The position numbers were made by a program, and so were the translations under genes. 64,000 nucleotides of DNA. Source: Gordionus sp. m RMFG-2023. Lineage: Eukaryota; Nematomorpha; Gordioida; Chordodea; Parachordodidae. Below the pieces are notes generated by a model. It did no database searches. It worked only from the letters and a program-made list of their open reading frames with translations, and was not told where the DNA came from. Positions 13,101 to 24,100 of this stretch are shown here, one piece after another. The DNA lies in the NCBI RefSeq assembly GCF_954871325.1, contig NC_088776.1, forward strand, positions 54,392,569 through 54,456,568. Reading direction: 5' to 3'. Numbering within the stretch: position 1 is the first letter of the stretch; every line of letters begins with the position of its first letter.

Positions 13101-16100
13101 TAAAGGTAACATGTCTACTGGTCATAATGGCAGTTGGAGTAAAAGTCTTCAATGTTTAATTGTTTATCTTTTTTGTTTCAGCCTTTGTGGGGAAAGTGGT
13201 AACATTGGTATAATCTCAGATGAGAGACTTACCCATAACTCATGAGATAGTTGTGAGACCATTAGGTCTAAGGCCATCATCCGATAAAATTATACGAGGT
13301 TTAAAACATTAGAGATTCGAGCTTAGGAATAGGCCGAGTAGTTTATTTAATAGTGAATGGGCACAATTTAACCCAACTATGAGGGTGAACTATAAAGCAG
13401 CCGAATCATATGACTTAGAATAACTCTTAGTTGTTCATTAGTTAAGGGATTTCATAAGTTTTTATTAGGCAAAGTTTCCAACCCCTCATGTCCGCCTAAT
13501 TTATTTTGAGAGAGTTGATTATCTTCAAGGAAAGAAAAGGTGGCTTGAGTAGGATTTTGGTAATTAAGGGTAAGAAGACATTTTTGTAGAGTTGTATCTA
13601 AAAAATTACCCAGCCACATTGTAAGGGTTCGATCCAATAAACTATAAAAAAAATTAATATTGAATATTCAAGAAATGTGAATTTATATTGAAATTTATTT
13701 CATAAAAAAAAGAGTTGCATGTTTCGTGGAATGAAACTAAATTTGCCCCTAGCATGTTGAACACTATCAAAATTTTGAAGCGCTACTTTTTTTTGAATAA
13801 CATGCAACTCGTTTCTAATTAATGCATTAAATGTATTTAAAAGGGTACACATATATTAGTTGTAGCACCATTTTATGGTTTGCACGTTGATTAAATGACC
13901 ATTAATATAATGATCGATAAGACAATTAGTCGAAGTGTAGCAAAAGGGTCTCTTACAGCTGATTCCTATGTTGCACACTTTAAAAAATGCATCGCTAATC
14001 TAATTAGTAGCATATATACGTATTATATATAATAATAGATAAATAGAATAACAAAAAATGGGTACGGGGTGGGGTTCATTTAATTTACCTTTCAAGCAAA
14101 TGTTTTCTTTATGGTAATAACCGTCATTACATTCACATTTTCCTGAGACACATTTCAGGCTAGGCTTTTGGCAGTGTTCGGTTGTAGTACAAGGGCTACC
14201 ATATGCGCTACCTATATAAGGTATGCGATAATAAAAAAAATAATGATTTTAATTATTCTGGAAAGGGTTCGAGCACATCTAACAATTTAGTATGCATCTT
14301 AAACATAAAATAGCAAAATTTATTGCCAATCGGGTGTAAAAAATAAATAAATATATATCGATATTATCGTACTGTTTACACATTTATCGTTCAAAAAATA
14401 GGATTCTTCAACGCACTTGCAAATGCCTTTAAAGCTTATTTCGACGCAACGGCTAAGAGGATCGGATACTCTACATTCTTTGGAATCATCGCACGGTTTC
14501 CCCAGCTTAATGGCTTTTTAAAACAAAACAAAATTTAAAAAAAATCAAATATATTTTAGAAGTTTTCGAAACTATTTTCAAAAATATATATTTTTACGTT
14601 CGTAACAAATGAAATCTTTATCCCTATCCGGATCTTGAATAAAATTCGGTAAGCATACGCAAGTACCATTGTGGTTCTCATTGTATAAGGAACAATTCAA
14701 GCCCTTCCCGCACTGGTCAGGCTGGCAGGTTTGCTTGCCATAACGAGCTTATAAGAAAATTTATAGGAATATGATATTTATAAATCAAACAAAAGGAGTG
14801 AAAATGAAAAAGGAAAGGTGTAAAATTCTTTTAAATTTTCAATAGAATGAAAAATATTTTAAAATTTACATAAATATTTTTTATATTAATTCTTAAAATT
14901 TTACATGCCTTATGGTCATCGTTAATTTTTATGCCCCCTGAAATATTATCGACCTTGAAGTTGATTTTAAAAAAAATATTCTCAAATCTATTTTAAATTA
15001 TTTTAAATATCAAATTTTCATCCTCTCTTGGATGCAAACTACCATTTCACAAAAGCTTAGTGGCACTTCCCCATATCCTTAAACGTTTTAGCTTTTTTAT
15101 CCTCAGTGGTAATGGGGAGGAGGAGGGGGTAAGTCAATTGTGAAACTTATAAATAGAAGTTTAACAAGGCATTCCATTAAACAGTCATTTTTGAGAGTAA
15201 TGATGTAGAACATTTTTAATATTTTATGTATTTCTATAAAAATTAGATAACGATATAAATTAGCCGTAAATACAAAAAAAAATCATTTCAGACATCAGAG
15301 GTATTTATTGAGAAATAATTATACCCCACCCCCCCTTGTGGTAGAATATGCTTGGATATTTTTTAAAACGTGTTGTTTAACAAATTGTTATATCGTTAAC
15401 GTTATCTTTGCATATTTTATGACGTTCACTCTATATACGATTATATATATTAAATTATTAAATGCTTAAATTATAACGCATTGTCAAATTGTTTCTAACT
15501 TGTAAGACAATATCTCTGATTTTTAAGCTTGCAAGCCGAAACAGCAGGAGTGTTATTATCTATGCATTGACATCTTTTATTCTTGCAAATCATGTTACCC
15601 CCTATCCAGCAATCGTCATTATTCTTACAATCTTCATCTACAAATAGATCTAAGTAAATAACAATATAACCGTATATAAGTAACCCTTATTTAATAAATT
15701 TATAGAGGTGAAAATAAAAAACAAAAAAAAAAATTTATTGTAATGGGACATGGAATCCGTAGGGTGTATTGATATCTCCCTATTTTAATTTCTTTACTTT
15801 GAGCGACTTTTTGATTTTTTTTAAAAAATTATAATTTTGTCGAAAATATATTTCAGAATTCAAAAAGAGTACCCACATTATGAACAATTTTGCAGTGAAC
15901 TTGATATGTGTATTCGTTAAATTTTATACGACAAATCTATAATAATAAATTAATTGTAAAATAGAAAGTTTATAGCAAAGTTCTCTAAAATTTACAATAA
16001 ATGTGGAAAAATTCGATAAGATCATATATTACAATTTTAAAAATTGAGAGGAGTCCTGGGATCAAGTGTCCCTAAAAAGACGAACCGATAGTAAAATCAA

Positions 16101-18144
16101 AATTACCTTGATAATTATAAATAAATAGTATCTTCTCTTTTGTTCCCCTATTTACTTTTACCTTATATAAAAATTTTTTTATTACAATAGTAATTTTTCG
16201 GAAAATAAAAATTCAAGAAAAGATCAGATATACCAGGAGAAAGTTGAGTATGGGGTTGTTGTGAGAACCAAAAAAGATATAATTTTATAAAAAATTATAT
16301 ATTTTTTTTTATTAAAGATTAGTTTTTGTAAATAATAATTTTAGTTATTATTATAAATTTCGAAATAGGTAGTAAAAATTTCGTATGAACCTTTTAAAAA
16401 TGGCCCCATATCCCTTATTATCTATAAAATGGTTTTTGAAGTTCGATTTTATTTGAAACCCTTAAAAAACATTAAAAATAAACAATTTTGGAAATTTAAT
16501 TCTCAAAACCTTATATGGTGGTAAATTTAAGAATAACAATTTAACTAGAAACTACAAAATTTTACAAGGAAAAAAAATGGGTTAGAATTATATTTATTCG
16601 AATAGTATTTTTCATGAATATTAAAATGAAATTATATGAATTGAACAAGAGTACCAGGCTCATAATATCCCCGGTTGTCCTTAAAAATTTCAAATTAAGA
16701 AATTCCGAATTAACCATAGATTCCATATCTCGCTACGACTTATACGCCAAATTATACACTTATTAATAGGTCTGAAATTTAAAAAAAACTGAGTTTTAAT
16801 TATTTAAGCTTTTTTTTTGTTTTAATAAACTTAAAGACAAAATAAATTGATTTAAAAAAATATTATAAACCAATAAATTTGATTCTTCCTTCTAATAACT
16901 TGGTTTAGAAACCTTTTTGATTGATACATAGATTAATAATATAGGTAGACTGCTCATGTTCTTATAGATTTTGAGAAAATGATGAAGATATGTAAAAACT
17001 TCTATCTTTGAATGATCAAAAATTTAGGTGGAATTCCTAGTGAGATCCGACACGATTCAGCTGATCGATTCTTAAAATTCGATTAAGAGATCAATTATTT
17101 TTTACTTATCTTAATTTTATTCATTATAATGATAGAACAATATTGATTTTAATAAAGAAAAATTGATCTTTAAAAGATAGATTTTTAAAATTGCTCAGCT
17201 GTTAAATCTTGTCATGAAATTGAAAATTACGGTAGATGAGTAATTAAAAAAAGTTTGGACAAATTTTATTTTTTCACGAGGGAAGAAAATTGAAAATCTT
17301 ATAAATTATTTAAAATTTTTTCCTATTTGGAGAAACGAAAATTTGAACAATTTATTTAAAGTTACTCCCAAAGGTATCCAACTGCCCAAAACTTTATATC
17401 GGGTTCAAAACTAGTTTTTTTAAATTTATTTTCCCTCGTGAAGTGAAGAAAATTGGCTCTATTTATTTCAAAACCACCGGTTTGGTAAAACTGTTCCACT
17501 ATCAAAACATTTTGCTTTACCTTTTCTCTTTAGGAATAAAGGAGATTAACACTATCTATTTTATGTAAATAATATATTTATGGTTGGATTTGAATATTCA
17601 AAAAACGTCAAATTTTTGGTTTCCTAAAAATTTAAATTTTCTTAGTTTCCATGTATGTAACCCTATTTTTATAATAAGTAAATTCCATTCTAATCTAAAA
17701 AATAAGAAAAGTTTTGAATAAAATTTAAAATAAAATATTTACAAATAAAATCATGACAGGCTTTAAAGCAATCATGAATTCCTCCCATTACTTTTTTTTG
17801 TACAAATGTAATTCGCCACAGTGTCGCAAGATTTTCGCAAGATGAACCTTATATCATTCTCTTTTTTGATGAAAAGGCACTCTTTGTCTGCTTTATCAAT
17901 CTTGAAATTTCGATTTTCCCTGAAAATTAAGAAAACAAGGAGAAAGTTAAATTTGGGGTTGGAAAAAATAAAAATTTGTATTTCAGTATGTTTTTGTAAA
18001 AAGTTGTTTTTTTTAGTTGAGATACACATGCATTTGCTCAAACGAATTTACTTGACGATAGATATTTTAGAACTCACTTATTTCTTTTTAAAATTATATA
18101 AATAGTGATCACTTTGATTGTTTTGTCAGTATCTTTCTATTGTA

Positions 18145-18195
<51 letters not shown>

Positions 18196-21100
18196 TCGTT
18201 CGTTTCTTTCTTTGTTTCAAGGTGGGGGGAGTTTATTTATATTTTGAACTATTCACAATAATAATTCTGTCCACTTATTTGAATTCAATAGGAATATTGG
18301 TTGTATCTTTTTTTGAGAAAATCAACCGGGTGTTACATGCTCGGACTTTTAAATGAAGAGCCAAGAAAATGGTTCAACAAGGAAAAACGAGGTGTAAGTA
18401 AGAAAGAAAATGTTTGAGTATAACTCACAAAAAGTCAATTCTCCCCGGGAGTCCGTTGTCGTAATAGAATTTTCCGTCTTTGAACCTGTATCCTATTCGC
18501 CATTCTATATTGTGCTTAGAATTTTCGATGTTATCCGTCCAAAAAATCTTTTATCAGTTTTATTAATAAAAAGAATGTCAGAGGTGCAACTTTGTATAAA
18601 TGTAATTTTTGCATCCGCATTCAGATACTTTTGAGAATAATATAAATATTGTCATCTATGGGGGTTCCCAACCCAAAGAAGATCAGATACTTTTACGAAT
18701 ATTATAAATATATTATTGTCATCTATGGGGGTTCCCAACCCAAAGAAGATCAGATACTTTTACGAATATTATAAATATATTATTGTCATCTATGGGGGTT
18801 CCCAACCCAAAGAAGATCAGATACTTTTACGAATATTATAAATATATTATTGTCATCTATGGGGGTTCCCAACCCAAAGAAGATCAGATACTTTTACGAA
18901 TATTATAAATATATTATTGTCATCTATGGGGGTTCCCAACCCAAAGAAGAAATATAAAATTGAAATCAAAAATCGGATTATTTTAGAGTTCTTGATTCAT
19001 TAATAGTCAACGTACAAATCAGGAGGTTTGAGCAAAAGACGGTGGTAAAGTTTATATATAAAATTTCACTCTTAAAATGATGGAAATTTTCTACCATTTA
19101 TATATTTTCTCTTACCATTTATTTTAGGACATCTTATTTTTTTTATGGGAATAATAAAAAAATTATATATTCAATTTGTTATTTTTTTGAAAATCTTCAT
19201 AATAGATAAGGCTATAATCTCCAAAATAAGACGCTATGATAGAAGAATTATAATTAGTTAATAATATAACGTATAACATATAGTATACAAGTTCATCAGC
19301 TGTTTTGGGAGACCATATTTCGTATCCCCTTCTTGCACATTCTTTGTTGGCCTCCTGACCAGCCACCGTGGTGCCCATAAGAGAGATAACGCAATATTCC
19401 CTGTTGGAGCTAGTTCGCATACCCTTATCCGGGCACTTTATATCACAATAGGCTAAAAATGAGATTTGTTGTATGAAGAAGAAAAAAATAAATATTAGAT
19501 TTTTTTAGATATAAAATTTTAAATATTTTTTGATTAACCTCAAGAAATAAAGAAAGAAAGAAAGAAAGAAAGAAAGTTATATAAAAATAATTTCAATTAA
19601 ATTATATGAACAACTAAATAATCGGTCAAATTTCTTAATAAAATGTTCTTGAAAACATTTTTCTCTTACAACATTCTGGATTTTGCATTGGTTTTGAGCA
19701 AATTCTCAGGTTCCTGTTAGTGCATAGTTCTGCCGCAATGCCAATCTTATCCATAGTTACACAGTCGTGATCATGAGTTCCAGAAGGTTCTCCATCTTTC
19801 CATTTTCTATTTTTTTAAATATTTAGGTTTTTAACATTTTGATAAACAACTAGTGAAACTCCCCGTTATACCATTTGCTAAACAACGAATTTTAATGAAA
19901 ACGTGCTAAATAACAATTAAATGTCACTAAAACGCGATAAGGCACTATGCTACGCACTAAACATCAAAACAATAATTATATAAAAACTAAGACCGTCCGA
20001 AAGGAAGATTCACAATTCATGTTATATAATGATCATACTAATATAATATTGTTACGATATTATTAAGCTAATTTAGTATTAATATAATAAAAAACATAAA
20101 AAATTTGTATTTATTAATTTTATATTTTATACAATGTGATATTTCATGCATGTCAATTTATAGAATTTTTTTTTTATCGCGAAACAATTTTTCGCAAGTT
20201 TTTTTAAGCGCGAATGTCGCTCATCGCGAAGAAATTTTAGAATGGAGGTAATAATAGCGAAACTAATTATGCCAATTCTTTTTACGAAATTTTTACAGCA
20301 AAGACACTATTGCAAACTTATTTCCGAGAAAAACCCGAACCGCGAAAACTTTAGAGCCAATGTATTTGTACGAATTATAGCTTATAAACCATTTCTAAGC
20401 TCGATAATCGTTGTATGGTTAAAAAATATTAAAATCTATGTTCTTTAAAACTCATTTAATTAATCAGGCTAAAAAATAAATATTTCAAAATTAAATAGTC
20501 ACTATTAGCAATTATCGAAAATAATATCCTTCGCGATATTGCATTCACGCCATTTGTTTTATGGAGTAATAAATTTCGCGATATTGTCTTCACAATAAAA
20601 TTCGAGAATAATATATTCGATATATGGATTCGCGAAATTATTTTCGCCAATGTGCATTTTGAGATAAAGATTTCGCTATAAAATCTAATTGCGATAAACG
20701 TTTTAATAAAAAAATTTATGTAAAATTTTGGCTGAATGAACCAATTTCATGGATATTTTAAAATTTTAAATATTTAGTAGATTACAAGAAATCGGCTTTA
20801 TAATTGGGATCCGACAATACTTTATTTGTGGAAGATGAAAGAAAATAACCTTCTCTATTTATATCGTCCAATCCTATCCACCCTTTATCGCTGCCTAGAA
20901 GGGTCTGCATGTATTCCTTAAAAAAATATGAAAGATATTTTCAAAAATAGTTGTTTCATGATTTTATCCTTTATGTAACGTCTAAACTTCTTGATTTTAT
21001 ACTATATTATATAATTTTTTTTAATATATCTGCAAACTGGCAGGGCCAAAAAATATATTTTTTTAATATTAAGGCCGGGCCGGTTATTTTAAATCCAAAT

Positions 21101-24100
21101 ATTTTAAATCGCCAAATGTTTTCTTTAAAATATAAAAATAAAAAAAATATATATTTAAAAATTGTGTATCTTAGAACAATATATCGCATTCATTCACTTA
21201 TCATATTTCATATTTCCATTATTTCGATCTTTAAAAAAATATTTTTCCAATTAATTATTCAACTAATCATTATTTTAGGTGATACTCAATCAAATCAAAA
21301 GAAACAAAGATCAATATTTAAAATTACAATACACTTCTTAAGGGAAAAATTTATTTTTCTTTTCTCTCCCCAAAATCAGGGAGAGAGCGTAAAATGACTG
21401 GTACTTATATAAAAGACTATTGAATTACAAGAGGAAAGGTAAATAAAGGAATCAGTAGCTATCCGTCAAATTAAAAGTGTGATGATTCAAACTTATTCCT
21501 TCTACAGCAAATGGGAGATGAGATAATTTGAAAAATTATAATATATGAATATCATATTCTCTTGAAATTTCGTAAAATGTCGAATAGGTACATTTTAATG
21601 CTTTTTTAAGCAAAGGCTTAAAAAATTTTTATAAACCATGACCGAATTTTTTCTTTTAAATTAATCAGGATGGAAAATTTTAGTTAAAAAAATCCAGGCC
21701 GGGCTTGAAAATATAAAACCCGGACGGGGTCTGGCCGAAAAAATTTTAAAATAAAATCCGGTCCGGGGTCAAAAATATTTTTCCTCATGTGCCAGGCCGT
21801 GCAGATGGTACCTCTGCAGGTCCCTGATATATATTCCTGGATATATATATTTAAATTTTATAAAATAACAAATTCGATCTAGAACGATAATGATTGGAGT
21901 TAATAAAAATAAGTATTTAAGTATATCTAGAACTCCATCCTAAGGCCACTTGCAAACAAATCGTTTTTTTTGAAGCCGTTTCGGCAAACTGACAAATTTT
22001 CTTTTTATTTCTAAAAATGACGGATAATGATTTGTCGAATTAAGTCGTTTTTTTGTCCTATATTTGGTCACAGTTTAATTTTCTAATAAATATCAATACA
22101 CATATTAATAATATGTGTGGAAATATATAAATAAAAGTACAAATGTGGCAGATGCGCCTATAAAACCGTTTTAAAACAAACGACTTGCCTAGAAGTGGTC
22201 TAACGCTGCAGTTACGTAAGCGCGATTTTCTCAAGCTACGCAAAATTAATCGTTAGCGAAATTCCAGCTGATTCGTCTCAGCTATAATACTCTTAGATAT
22301 TTAACGTAAACATCTGTCGTGCATTTCTCTCCGTATTTAAAAATTATGCCTAATATTGGCTTGCTTTTTGTAAATTAAGCAACGAATAATTTCGCAGCAC
22401 TTGAACAAATCGAACTTTCTATAAATTAGGCGTAAGAAGCTTTCATTAGCTTTTTTTTTACGATCCAAAAATTTTATCGGTAAAAAAAAATAGATATGGA
22501 ACAATCAAGTTGGGACAGTTATTGGAGCAGAGAATGAAAAAAAACTTAAAATTTTTGAAGATTTTTAATTATAAAGTTGATCAAATATTACATATAAATT
22601 TTCAAAATCTTTTACCAATTTTTATAAATTTTTCAAGACGAAATCAAAAATTGCTAAAAAATTTTTTGGGGATTTTTTTTTAAAAAAAAACTCTGAATAG
22701 GAGAAAGACCCAAATGATAGGTTTATAAATATAAGGCTTAATTTACGAATTCGTAGAGGTGAGAAATCTCATAAATTTTGGCACCATCTTGCATGCATAA
22801 ACGTACACTATCACTATAATCTTTCCAATCCGTCATTTTTATGCATATAAGCGTAGGCTGGAAGAAGGTATAATTTTCGGGACAAGCATCTGGGCACGTT
22901 TCTTTGTAATATAAATATATAAAACATACTAATCAAAAGGAAATCTTTCAAATGTCTTTTTTAAAATATTTGACACTATAATTTCTTTCACTTTTTTTTG
23001 ATAATCGGAGAGAAAAAAAGCAACTGAATTAGAAAAGAATCCTCCAGAAAAAAATCTTGTAAGAAAAATAAATAAAAGAAAAAAAGCATAGAGGGGTTCA
23101 AGCGGGGCTTTATTTAACGAAGCGTTATTTACAAAATCGAGCTATTTATAAATGAGGAATGTTACGATGATAACGCTATGTATATAATTTAAAAAGCATA
23201 TGTTGCGATGCGATGATATAAAATGGTTCCACGCCAATTCGGCGCACGACAATTCGACGCGGCGACAATTCAGCGCGGCGACAATTCAGCGCGTATCGTT
23301 TACAGTTGCAATTTATTATATATTACTTAGTATAAAAAAATAAGGATGAAATAGAAATGATTTTGAATGTTGGTCCTATTAATTATTTCTTCATATTTAT
23401 TTTTACAAAAATCTCAATTTTATTTACTAAATGTGTAATATCGGAAAAAATTAACTAATTTTTATACCGATTTCTTTAGTGGACCAATTTACCACATTAT
23501 AAGGCATGTTGATTATAGCCTGTATTATGTAAGCCTGGAGATTTTGGGCATAAAAAGAAGAAAGAAAAAGAGAGATTTGATCTCTATCTCTACTTATATA
23601 TTATTTTGGCTACAATCTTAATCAACCGTTTTTAAAAATAGACCCAAAATACCACCCTGATAAGTACTATAATGTTAAATCTTAAATCTCCTTTTCACGC
23701 CTAATTTTAGATAATAATAAAATAAAAAAATTATAAAAGTTTAAAAAAATAATATACCCCTCTGATAAGTAATATGCCCAAAATCTCGGCTTACATAACA
23801 TTGGCTACTAATCAACATACCTTATGTGATAAATTAGTCAACCAAAGAAATAGGTATAAATATAGGTTGTTTTTTGATATTACACATTTAATTTTTGATT
23901 TATATAATAGAAAAATGTAGCCTAAGTATAATATTTTTTTAAAAAAGGATTAATAGAATTTAAGAATTTTTAATAAATCTAAAAAATGATTCAGTCTTAA
24001 TTTGATTTTTTTTGGATCATGGCTGGGTCTATTTTAAAAAACGGTCGATTTAAATTCTAGCCTAAATAATATGTAAGATTCGAGATAGAGGTCCAAACCT

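Noticed and set aside
13190-13320. Possible tRNA-derived SINE (tggtaacattgg and agattcgagc as box A and B)
   Set aside because: The boxes are imperfect, no tail or target duplication was found, and no second copy was seen.
17821-18105. Plus-strand open frame
   Set aside because: It is the antisense of lectin-domain-2 exon 17792-17919 and its flanks.
18105-18356. Plus-strand frame rich in Phe/Leu/Ser
   Set aside because: Produced by the cttt simple repeat.
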